Below the pieces are notes generated by a model. The model saw nothing but the letters and a program-made list of their open reading frames with translations, did no database searches and was not told where the DNA came from. From the NCBI GenBank assembly GCA_947441745.1, contig CANEUJ010000106.1, positions 1 to 5,198 on the forward strand: DNA of 5,198 nt, written 5' to 3'. The DNA comes from Neisseriaceae bacterium. GTDB lineage: Bacteria; Pseudomonadota; Gammaproteobacteria; Burkholderiales; UBA11063. This document shows, piece after piece, positions 1-5,198 of the stretch (position 1 is the stretch's first letter; each line of letters opens with the position of its first letter). Position numbers and translations under genes: made by a program.

Positions 1-9
1 CTAGCATAT

Positions 10-42
10 AAAAACCCCCGATTATGATAATCGGGGGTTTTT
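10..42. terminator. Strong bidirectional rho-independent terminator
   Basis: A perfect 15-bp inverted repeat (10-24 with 28-42) encloses a 3-base loop, TGA on the + strand. The stem has a CCCCCG/CGGGGG core flanked by five A on the left and five T on the right, so either strand yields a GC-rich hairpin ending in a short U-tract. It lies 37 bases beyond the stop of the leftward parvulin gene and is well placed to end that transcript. Because it is symmetrical, it could also stop a rightward transcript entering from outside the window; that gene is not visible. Confidence 0.93.
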
Positions 43-79
43 AATCCCAACTTATTTGGGGTGATATCTATTAGAACAA

Positions 80-877
80 TTACTTAACTTCTACTTTATA
101 TTTATTCTTTAGACTATCAAAGAAAGCACGAGTTTTTTCAGATTGTAACTGTTGTCTGATTTGATCTTTCATTTTATCAAATTCTGGTATGTTTGTATTA
201 GCTCCAGTTTTAACATCATTTAATTTGATTATGTGGAAACCAAATTGAGATTTAACTGGAGTTGTTGTATATTTACCTTTTTGTAAAGTTTTAATCGCAT
301 TAGTAAATTCTGGTACGTAATTAGAACCATCAGACCAACCTAATTCACCACCTTTAACTTTAGATCCAGGGTCTATTGAGTATTTTTTAGCTAATTCAGC
401 AAAGTTAGCACCTTTTTTAAGTTGAGCTTCGATATCGTCAGCAGTTTTTTTATCCTTAACTAATATGTGTGATACATTATATTGTTTTTGGTTAGTAGCT
501 TGTTTTTTCATGTCTTCATATTTAGCTTTTACATCAGCATCACTTACTTCTGAACTAGTAGCTTTTTCTTGAAGAATTTGAGCATAAATCATAGGTTTAA
601 CTTCTTCAAGTTTTTCTTTATAAGCTGGAGATTTATCTAGATTTTGACCGTTGCCTTCTGCTAGAATTGCTTGTTGCATTCCAACTGATTGTAAAAGTTG
701 TTTTTTAAATTGTGGATTATTCATTTGCTCTGCAGCCATTGGAGATGACTTTTTGAATTGTGACATAGCTTGATCAATTATTTTTTGATCAACTGGTTTA
801 CCATTTACGTACAGAGTTTCAGCAAAACTGCTGGTAGCAAAAGCCGCAGCAAGAATCACGAGGTTAAGTTTTTTCAT
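80..877 (-). CDS. Periplasmic parvulin-type peptidyl-prolyl cis-trans isomerase
   Basis: This is a 265-residue exported protein of the PpiC/PrsA/SurA-like rotamase class, which catalyses proline cis-trans isomerisation and helps fold proteins outside the cytoplasm. Residues 1-19 form a classic signal peptide: MKK, a hydrophobic core, and a likely cut after SSFA. No cysteine follows, so it is probably not a lipoprotein. Residues about 25-130 are a helical, Lys/Gln-rich chaperone-like region. The parvulin domain spans about 132-222, with the SHILV motif (His137), GGELGW at 177-181 and FGFHII (His215). A helical tail rich in Gln and Lys ends the protein. The ATG has a strong ribosome site, AAGGAAGGA at 884-892, six bases upstream. 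It follows hslU on the same strand after 120 bases but has its own promoter candidate and terminator, so it is probably a single-gene unit. The fold class is secure. The substrate, and whether it equals any named family member, cannot be told from sequence. Confidence 0.93.
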   Translation of the reverse strand: MKKLNLVILAAAFATSSFAETLYVNGKPVDQKIIDQAMSQFKKSSPMAAEQMNNPQFKKQLLQSVGMQQAILAEGNGQNLDKSPAYKEKLEEVKPMIYAQILQEKATSSEVSDADVKAKYEDMKKQATNQKQYNVSHILVKDKKTADDIEAQLKKGANFAELAKKYSIDPGSKVKGGELGWSDGSNYVPEFTNAIKTLQKGKYTTTPVKSQFGFHIIKLNDVKTGANTNIPEFDKMKDQIRQQLQSEKTRAFFDSLKNKYKVEVK

Positions 878-929
878 AAGATTTCCTTCCTTTTATTTAC
901 AAAAAACACATCTCGAAAACGAGTAATTT

Positions 930-938
930 ATTTTAACA
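930..938 (-). promoter_or_regulatory. Candidate extended -10 promoter for the parvulin gene
   Basis: Read on the minus strand this is TGTTAAAAT, which fits an extended -10 element (TG-n-TAAAAT, five of six matches to TATAAT). The -35 region near 953-959 matches the consensus poorly, as is common when an extended -10 is present. Transcription would start near 923, leaving an untranslated leader of about 45 bases that contains the strong ribosome site. This is inferred from consensus matching in AT-rich DNA, where chance matches are frequent. Confidence 0.5.
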
Positions 939-997
939 TACATAAATATCGTCAGTGTTAGTTAATTTTCCTAAAAATTACCTAAGCTCAAACAAGA

Positions 998-2317
998 TTA
1001 TAAAACATAACGTGATAAATCTTCAGATTGAGAAATTTCTTCAAGCTTTTTATTTACAAATGCTTTATTAACTATCACTTTGGAATGATTCTCAGGTGCA
1101 AAACTTGCATCTTCAAGAAGTCGCTCCATTATGGTGTATAACCTTCTAGCTCCAATATTTTCAGTTTTTTCGTTTACATTGTAGGCGATTTCTGCCATTT
1201 GCTTAATTCCATCAGCAGTGAAAGTAATTTTACTATTTTCAGTAGCAAGTAGTGCTTTGTACTGCTGTGTCAAACAAGCATCAGTTGCAGTTAAAATCTT
1301 AGCAAAATCATCAACAGTTAAAGATTCTAATTCAACTCGAATCGGAAAACGCCCCTGAAGTTCAGGTAATAAATCAGATGGCTTTGCCAAATGAAATGCA
1401 CCTGAGGCTATAAATAATATATGATCAGTTTTTAACATTCCATATTTGGTACTAACAGTAGTACCTTCAACTAGTGGTAGTAAGTCACGTTGTACCCCTG
1501 AGCGCGATACATCAGCTCCACTATTACCGCTTTTTATAGCTACTTTATCAATTTCATCGATAAATACTATACCATTTTGTTCGACACTATTTATACTTTG
1601 TGTGCGAATTTCATCTTCATTTATTAAATTATTTGCTTCTTCTTCAGTGAATGCTTTAAATGCTTCAGATAGCTTGAGCTTACGCTTCTTTTTCTTGCTC
1701 GCTATATTGCTATCAAACATATTTTGAATCTGACTAGTTAAGTCTTCAAGCCCAGGTGGCCCCATAAGCCCTATTGTAGCTCGTGGTGTTTCAATCTCAA
1801 TATCAACTTCTTTATCATCAAATTTACCTTGATATAATAGTTCTCTAAATTTTTCACGAGTACTACTATCAGAGCTATTTTTTATTTCTTCATTATCCAA
1901 ACGAGCTGGTGGTAATAATATATCTAAGATTCTTTCTTCAGCAAGTTTTTTACCATGTTCAAGGTTGCTTTTCTGGGCTCTTTGACGAAAGTCTTTTACC
2001 GCAATTTCTACAAGATCCCGAATTATAGAATCAACATCACGACCTACATAGCCTACTTCAGTAAACTTTGTGGCTTCAACTTTAATAAAAGGTGCATCAG
2101 CAAGTTTAGCTAGGCGACGAGCGATTTCGGTTTTACCAACCCCAGTTGGGCCAATCATTAGTATGTTTTTTGGAGTTATTTCACTTTGAAGTGGCTGTTC
2201 CACTTTTTGGCGTCTAATTCGGTTTCTAAGGGCAATTGCTACAGCTTTTTTAGCGGCTTTTTGACCTATTATATATTTGTCTAGTTCGTCGACAATTTGA
2301 CTTGGAGTGAGTTGCAT
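998..2317 (-). CDS. hslU: HslU, ATPase/unfoldase subunit of the HslUV (ClpYQ) protease
   Basis: HslU is the AAA+ hexamer that recognises, unfolds and threads proteins into the HslV peptidase in the cytoplasm. The 439 residues match the usual length (E. coli 443) and the gene looks intact. Visible motifs are Walker A GPTGVGKT at 56-63, the pore loop GYVGRD at 89-94, and the family-specific insertion (I) domain at about 112-245 with its basic KKKKRKLK stretch. Walker B VFIDEID follows at 251-257, a sensor-1 region near 302-310, GRF with the likely arginine finger at Arg322-Phe324, and sensor-2 GARR at 389-392. The C-terminus LSRYVL resembles the E. coli tail that docks into HslV, which implies a working partner. 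The ATG is preceded six bases upstream by GAAGGG (2324-2329). hslV normally lies directly upstream in the same operon; here a DUF4149-like gene occupies that place. A sigma-32-like promoter lies 36 bases upstream. Confidence 0.97.
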   Translation of the reverse strand: MQLTPSQIVDELDKYIIGQKAAKKAVAIALRNRIRRQKVEQPLQSEITPKNILMIGPTGVGKTEIARRLAKLADAPFIKVEATKFTEVGYVGRDVDSIIRDLVEIAVKDFRQRAQKSNLEHGKKLAEERILDILLPPARLDNEEIKNSSDSSTREKFRELLYQGKFDDKEVDIEIETPRATIGLMGPPGLEDLTSQIQNMFDSNIASKKKKRKLKLSEAFKAFTEEEANNLINEDEIRTQSINSVEQNGIVFIDEIDKVAIKSGNSGADVSRSGVQRDLLPLVEGTTVSTKYGMLKTDHILFIASGAFHLAKPSDLLPELQGRFPIRVELESLTVDDFAKILTATDACLTQQYKALLATENSKITFTADGIKQMAEIAYNVNEKTENIGARRLYTIMERLLEDASFAPENHSKVIVNKAFVNKKLEEISQSEDLSRYVL

Positions 2318-2352
2318 TAATTACCCTTCATTTGATTAATATAATTATTTAT

Positions 2353-2380
2353 ATATGGTGTCATATGTGGAAATATCAAG
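2353..2380 (-). promoter_or_regulatory. Candidate heat-shock (sigma-32-type) promoter of hslU
   Basis: On the minus strand a -35 element CTTGATA (2374-2380) is followed after 13 bases by CACCATAT (2353-2360). The sigma-32 consensus is about CTTGAAA, 13-15 bases, CCCCATNT, so six of seven and seven of eight positions match with correct spacing. hslVU is a known heat-shock operon in E. coli, so the match is biologically sensible. The same stretch could also serve the housekeeping sigma factor weakly (TTGATA, 17 bases, ATATAT). The leader to the hslU ATG would be about 28 bases. Confidence 0.6.
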
Positions 2381-2389
2381 TATTTTATT

Positions 2390-2908
2390 TTACATTTCTA
2401 TAAGATATAGCATACCTAGAAAGCATGTTAAGATAAATAATATTGCGGAAAATGAATGCCAAAAATCAAAAGCATTATTTTGTAAAGACACTAATTGCTG
2501 TGCAACTGATGAGATTTTCTCTCTTAGAGCATAAATCATCGGGAAGATAGCAAAGTATTCAACTACTAGTATCGAAAACATGCATAATATATACCAAAAA
2601 CGTTTGGTAGCAAGTAATGCAAGTCTATGGTTCACAATAACTTCGATAAAAGCAATTATTAGACATATTATTCCAATATATGATTGGATATTTAGTATTT
2701 GTGATACTAGTTCTGAAGCTGTAATTTGATCCAGTGTTTTAAATAAGACTGGAAAAATTACTATTCCAGCCATCCAAGTACCACCTAGCCAAAAAGTCAT
2801 TGCAATTTTACTAAATTGATGAATGCTTATAATTTCACGCTTCTGAAATGAAGATCTAGTAGCTATTTTAGTTGCTACTTTAGAAGCCTTTTTACGTGCT
2901 TGAACCAT
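2390..2908 (-). CDS. DUF4149-like four-helix inner-membrane protein of unknown function
   Basis: This 172-residue protein has four predicted membrane segments at about 35-56, 75-93, 104-126 and 150-170. The first contains FWLGGTW followed by FPVLF and an acidic turn. The last contains a conserved-looking HSFSAILFIL. This layout resembles the DUF4149 family of small proteobacterial membrane proteins, whose function is unknown; the assignment is from memory of the family pattern and is moderate. About 35 residues precede the first helix and are strongly basic (RKK, KR), which by the positive-inside rule puts the N-terminus in the cytoplasm. The ribosome site is AAAAGG at 2919-2924, with a rather long 10-base spacing. 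No ATG lies between this start and the one inside the first helix (residue 37), so the basic extension is probably real. It lies 44 bases downstream of ppa with no terminator between them, so the two are likely co-transcribed. It ends 72 bases before hslU. Confidence 0.8.
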   Translation of the reverse strand: MVQARKKASKVATKIATRSSFQKREIISIHQFSKIAMTFWLGGTWMAGIVIFPVLFKTLDQITASELVSQILNIQSYIGIICLIIAFIEVIVNHRLALLATKRFWYILCMFSILVVEYFAIFPMIYALREKISSVAQQLVSLQNNAFDFWHSFSAILFILTCFLGMLYLIEM

Positions 2909-2952
2909 TGAGTTATAACCTTTTTGTATGATGTTTTTATAGGTGGATTTGT

Positions 2953-3480
2953 TTATTTATTATAACGAGTAACCGAGTCTACGATTTCTTTTTTGGCGGC
3001 TTCAATGCCTTCCCAGCCAGTAATTTTTACCCATTTACCCTTTTCTAATCCTTTGTAGTGTTCAAAGAAGTATTTAATTTGTTCAACTAATAAAGGTTGA
3101 ATATCTTCCATTGATTTAACATTAGCATATAAGGCACATGATTTTACAGTTGGAACAGCAAGAATTTTAGCATCGACGCCACTTTCATCTTCCATCCGCA
3201 GTACTCCAAGAGCCCGACATTTAACGACTGCCCCGTGAACTATGGGAAAAGGTGTAATTACTACAACATCAGCAGGATCTCCATCTTCTGATAGAGTATG
3301 AGGAATAAAACCATAGTTTGCTGGGTATGACATTCCAGTGCCGACAAATCTATCAACAAATAATGCTCCTGAATCTTTATCCATTTCATATTTAATTGGA
3401 GAAGAGTTTGCTGGGATTTCAATGATTACATTAAATTCTTCAGGTAAGTTACTGCCAGCACTGATTTTATCCATATTCAT
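2953..3480 (-). CDS. ppa: Soluble inorganic pyrophosphatase (family I)
   Basis: This cytoplasmic Mg-dependent enzyme hydrolyses pyrophosphate to phosphate and so pulls forward biosynthetic reactions that release it. The chosen start gives 175 residues, against 176 in E. coli. An open frame runs 27 codons further upstream to 3561, but that stretch has no family similarity and contains the candidate promoter. The ATG at 3480 has AAAGGA (3488-3493) seven bases upstream, so the shorter form is preferred. The active-site set is complete when aligned by eye with E. coli: Glu21, Lys30, Glu32, Arg44, Tyr56, the DGDPAD metal-binding signature at 66-71, Asp98, Asp103, Lys105, Tyr142 and Lys143. It is the first gene of a leftward unit with the DUF4149-like gene and diverges from coq7. 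Confidence 0.97.
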   Translation of the reverse strand: MNMDKISAGSNLPEEFNVIIEIPANSSPIKYEMDKDSGALFVDRFVGTGMSYPANYGFIPHTLSEDGDPADVVVITPFPIVHGAVVKCRALGVLRMEDESGVDAKILAVPTVKSCALYANVKSMEDIQPLLVEQIKYFFEHYKGLEKGKWVKITGWEGIEAAKKEIVDSVTRYNK

Positions 3481-3487
3481 GAGTAGT

Positions 3488-3493
3488 TCCTTT
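3488..3493 (-). promoter_or_regulatory. Ribosome binding site that fixes the ppa start
   Basis: The minus strand reads AAAGGA seven bases before the ATG at 3480. This supports the 175-residue ppa rather than the longer open frame beginning at 3561. Confidence 0.85.
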
Positions 3494-3527
3494 GCAAAAA
3501 ATATTACTCTCAATTTATTTAAAACGG

Positions 3528-3533
3528 TATAAT
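3528..3533 (+). promoter_or_regulatory. Candidate -10 element for coq7
   Basis: A perfect TATAAT stands 57 bases before the coq7 ATG and predicts a start near 3540. The matching -35 position (about 3504-3510, TTACTCT) is a poor match. It overlaps by two bases the candidate -10 of ppa on the other strand. Confidence 0.45.
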
Positions 3534-3561
3534 TGTAACTCGTAACAAGACTAATTTGCAA
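3532..3561 (-). promoter_or_regulatory. Candidate housekeeping promoter for ppa
   Basis: On the minus strand TTGCAA (3556-3561, four of six matches to the -35 consensus) is followed after 18 bases by TACAAT (3532-3537, five of six matches to the -10). Transcription would begin near 3525, leaving a leader of about 45 bases before the ppa ATG. The -10 overlaps the opposing candidate -10 for coq7. Confidence 0.5.
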
Positions 3562-3590
3562 GTTTAAAATTTTTATGTTGAGCCTAAAAT

Positions 3591-4214
3591 ATGCTACCAG
3601 ATAAGCTAATAATTGAAATAGATAAGATTATAAAAACCTTTAGTACAAAAGCCATTTCAATAAGAGAGCATCCTGATGCTAATATAAATTATGAAGAGAT
3701 GCCTGAGTCAGAAAAAAAGCATTCAATTTCCTTAATGCGAATAAATCACTGCGGAGAAATATGTGCTCAAGCATTATATCAGGGACAGGCACTAACTGCT
3801 AGAAACCCACAAATACGTGAAATATTTGAACATTCTGCTTTGGAAGAAACTGAGCATTTGGCGTGGACAGAGTCTCGTATTGCAGAGTTAGGTGGAAGAA
3901 CTAGCATACTAAATCCTTTATTTTATTTGGCGAGTCTTACTATGGGGGTTACGGCTGGAGTTATCGGAGATAAATGGAGTATGGGGTTTTTAGAAGAAAC
4001 CGAGAGTCAAGTTTCTAAACATTTGGGTGAGCATTTAAATCTAATATCAAAACTTGATACCAAAAGTATAGCTATTATCAAACAAATGAAGGAAGATGAA
4101 GAGGGGCATGCTATATTAGCGAGTCAATTAGGTGCAGTAGAGTTACCTGATGTAATTAAGAAGGTTATGCAGTTTGCTTCCAAAATCATGGTAAAAACCA
4201 CATATCATATTTGA
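3591..4214 (+). CDS. coq7: Coq7-type 2-polyprenyl-3-methyl-6-methoxy-1,4-benzoquinol hydroxylase
   Basis: This di-iron monooxygenase performs the last ring hydroxylation (C5/C6 position, demethoxyubiquinol) in ubiquinone synthesis and acts at the inner membrane surface. The 207 residues match bacterial members. The carboxylate-bridged iron ligands are all visible with family spacing: Glu56 (in HCGE), Glu86 and His89 (EETEH), Glu138 (LEETES), and Glu170 with His173 (EDEEGH). The 30- and 52-residue spacings between the first Glu, second Glu and fourth ligand equal those of human COQ7. A hydrophobic helix at about 108-126 fits membrane association. The start gives an N-terminus (LIIEIDKIIKTF) of the expected type, but its ribosome site is weak (only GAG at 3580-3582). 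It is divergent from ppa and 84 bases upstream of secB, with no clear terminator between. Coq7 is one of several alternative enzymes for this step (UbiF and others) and implies aerobic ubiquinone-based respiration. Confidence 0.96.
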   Translation: MLPDKLIIEIDKIIKTFSTKAISIREHPDANINYEEMPESEKKHSISLMRINHCGEICAQALYQGQALTARNPQIREIFEHSALEETEHLAWTESRIAELGGRTSILNPLFYLASLTMGVTAGVIGDKWSMGFLEETESQVSKHLGEHLNLISKLDTKSIAIIKQMKEDEEGHAILASQLGAVELPDVIKKVMQFASKIMVKTTYHI

Positions 4215-4249
4215 ACTCTTTAAACTACTTAATGTCTGGTGTCAAGATA

Positions 4250-4258
4250 TGGTAAAAT
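4250..4258 (+). promoter_or_regulatory. Candidate extended -10 promoter for secB
   Basis: TGGTAAAAT fits an extended -10 (TG-n-TAAAAT), close to the one proposed for the parvulin gene. The -35 near 4229-4234 (TTAATG) is weak, three of six. It predicts a start near 4265 and a leader of about 34 bases, and may serve secB-gpsA independently of coq7. Confidence 0.5.
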
Positions 4259-4298
4259 AATTGCTAATGTCATTATTTTTTTAGTAAGGTAGATTACA

Positions 4299-4760
4299 AT
4301 GTCAGAGCAAAAGCAATCAGTGTTTAGTTTAGATAAAATTTATGTGAAGGATATTTCTCTTGAAATACCGAATGCTCCTAAGATTTTTCTTAATCGTGAA
4401 CAACCAAATATTGAATTAAATATTAGTTTTAATTCTACTGAATTGGATCATGGGGTTTATCAAACTATTTTACATGCTGTTGTTAATGCTAAAATTGGTA
4501 CTGAACAAATGTTTTTGATTGAGATTGATCAAGCTGGAATCTTTCAAATGCAAAATCTTCCATCTGAGCAACTGCAATTATTGCAAAATATCGACTGTCC
4601 AAATATTTTATTCCCATATCTTCGTGAATTAGTAAGTGATTTAACTACCCGTGCTGGGTTTCTACCTGTAGTGCTTGCTCCTGTAAATTTTGCATATTTG
4701 TATCAACAAAAACAGCAAGCAGAAGCCAATTCTCAAGCAACAAATAATACTATTAATTAG
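4299..4760 (+). CDS. secB: SecB, protein-export chaperone
   Basis: SecB is a cytoplasmic tetrameric chaperone that keeps presecretory proteins unfolded and hands them to SecA for Sec-dependent export. The 153 residues match the family (E. coli 155). Family hallmarks are IYVKDISLEIPNAP at 14-27, and CPNILFPYLRE at 100-110 followed by a Gly-Phe and LAPVNF at 126-131. The ribosome site is AAGG at 4286-4289, nine bases before the ATG. After Tyr135 the tail is polar and rich in Gln and Asn with one Glu, unlike the acidic tail of E. coli SecB. gpsA begins 10 bases after the stop; secB-gpsA is a conserved neighbouring pair in many beta- and gammaproteobacteria. The usual upstream grxC is replaced here by coq7. 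Confidence 0.97.
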   Translation: MSEQKQSVFSLDKIYVKDISLEIPNAPKIFLNREQPNIELNISFNSTELDHGVYQTILHAVVNAKIGTEQMFLIEIDQAGIFQMQNLPSEQLQLLQNIDCPNILFPYLRELVSDLTTRAGFLPVVLAPVNFAYLYQQKQQAEANSQATNNTIN

Positions 4761-4770
4761 TAGATAAGTT

Positions 4771-5198
4771 GTGGTTATTAGTGTTTTAGGCTCTGGAGCA
4801 TGGGGATCGGCTCTTGCAATCGCAATGAGTAGCGTTGCATCTGTAAAGCTATGGAGTCGAAGTAGTAATCAGGTAGAACAAATCAATCTACACCGTGTTA
4901 ATAAAGGCTATCTACCTGAAACTATTAAATTCCCACACAATATAAATGCAACTAGTGATTTTTCGGATGCACTTAAGGCAGATTTAGTAATCATCGCTGT
5001 TCCAAGTTCTATCCTACGAAGTATGCTAAATATAATAAAACAAGAGGCTAAAACTCCTGATATCATATGGGTATGTAAAGGTTTTGAAACAGCTACCAAT
5101 TTATTGCCACATCAAGTTGTGTCTGAGGTTTTGCCAGGTTTTAAAAATATTGGAGCTTTAATAGGGCCATCATTTGCCAAAGAAGTTGCAGAGTCTAA
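4771..5198 (+). CDS. gpsA: Glycerol-3-phosphate dehydrogenase [NAD(P)+], N-terminal part, cut by the window edge
   Basis: GpsA reduces dihydroxyacetone phosphate to sn-glycerol-3-phosphate, the backbone precursor of phospholipids, in the cytoplasm. The first 142 codons are present and open to the end of the window; the family is about 330 residues, so more than half lies outside. The nucleotide-binding Rossmann motif GSGAWGSAL is at 7-15, YLP at 47-49, DLVIIAVPS at 71-79, the substrate-region CKGFE at 102-106 and GPSFAKEVA at 132-140. The start is GTG at 4771: an in-frame TAA at 4765-4767 leaves no room for an earlier start, and the Rossmann motif begins at once. The ribosome site is weak (AGATAAG nearby), and the gap to the secB stop is 10 bases, which favours translation coupled to secB. 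Confidence 0.96.
   Translation, partial: MVISVLGSGAWGSALAIAMSSVASVKLWSRSSNQVEQINLHRVNKGYLPETIKFPHNINATSDFSDALKADLVIIAVPSSILRSMLNIIKQEAKTPDIIWVCKGFETATNLLPHQVVSEVLPGFKNIGALIGPSFAKEVAES

Noticed and set aside
46..60. Inverted repeat CCCAA-CTTAT-TTGGG next to the terminator
   Set aside because: Only five base pairs and no following T-tract in either direction; the neighbouring 15-bp hairpin fully explains termination.
770..961. Rightward open frame of 63 codons
   Set aside because: It overlaps the start of the parvulin gene and its promoter on the other strand and has no recognisable domain; a shadow frame.
1446..1727. Rightward open frame of 93 codons inside hslU
   Set aside because: It lies entirely opposite the conserved Walker B and I-domain coding region of hslU and is low-complexity Ser/Leu-rich; a shadow frame.
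2317..2331. Four-codon leader frame (ATG AAG GGT AAT TAA) whose stop overlaps the hslU ATG
   Set aside because: It has no ribosome site of its own and its codons coincide with the hslU ribosome site, so it is most likely chance.
3338..3532. Rightward open frame of 64 codons opposite ppa
   Set aside because: It lies mostly antisense to the conserved N-terminal half of ppa and shows no domain; a shadow frame.
3481..3561. Upstream extension of ppa by 27 codons
   Set aside because: The extra residues show no family similarity, the region carries promoter-like elements for both neighbours, and the internal ATG at 3480 has a good ribosome site and gives the normal length.
4908..5099. Leftward open frame of 63 codons opposite gpsA
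   Set aside because: It is antisense to the clearly recognisable gpsA coding sequence; a shadow frame.
1..5198. A novel defence, mobile or biosynthetic system
   Set aside because: Every open frame that stands up belongs to a known housekeeping family or to a small DUF membrane family. No repeats, transposase, integrase, toxin-antitoxin pair or unusual non-coding stretch was seen.

Overview
The window is about 35% G+C and carries seven protein genes, the last one cut by the right edge. All are ordinary housekeeping genes with short gaps between them; no gene-free stretch exceeds 125 bases. A Coq7-type ubiquinone hydroxylase, SecB followed by gpsA, HslU and a DUF4149-like membrane protein together suggest an AT-rich proteobacterium, most likely a low-GC betaproteobacterium. 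That placement rests on family distribution and is inference; no RNA gene or other taxonomic marker is present. I cannot name the genus.

The left two thirds are read leftward, in transcription order: ppa (soluble inorganic pyrophosphatase), a four-helix DUF4149-like membrane protein, hslU (ATPase/unfoldase of the HslUV protease), then a secreted parvulin-type peptidyl-prolyl isomerase ending at a strong hairpin terminator at 10-42. ppa and the membrane protein are 44 bases apart and look co-transcribed. hslU appears to have its own promoter, which resembles a sigma-32 heat-shock promoter. The parvulin gene has an extended -10 candidate.

The right third is read rightward from a compact divergent region at 3481-3590: coq7, then secB, then gpsA (partial). 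secB has its own extended -10 candidate. gpsA starts with GTG 10 bases after the secB stop, so it is probably translated from the secB message.

The genes do not form one pathway. HslU, SecB and the parvulin all handle proteins (degradation, export, and folding after export). ppa, coq7 and gpsA serve central metabolism, respiration and phospholipid synthesis. I found no mobile element, CRISPR array, tRNA or rRNA, prophage gene or defence gene, and no convincing undescribed system. The points most worth checking are hslU without hslV beside it, its heat-shock-like promoter, and the overlapping divergent promoters between ppa and coq7.
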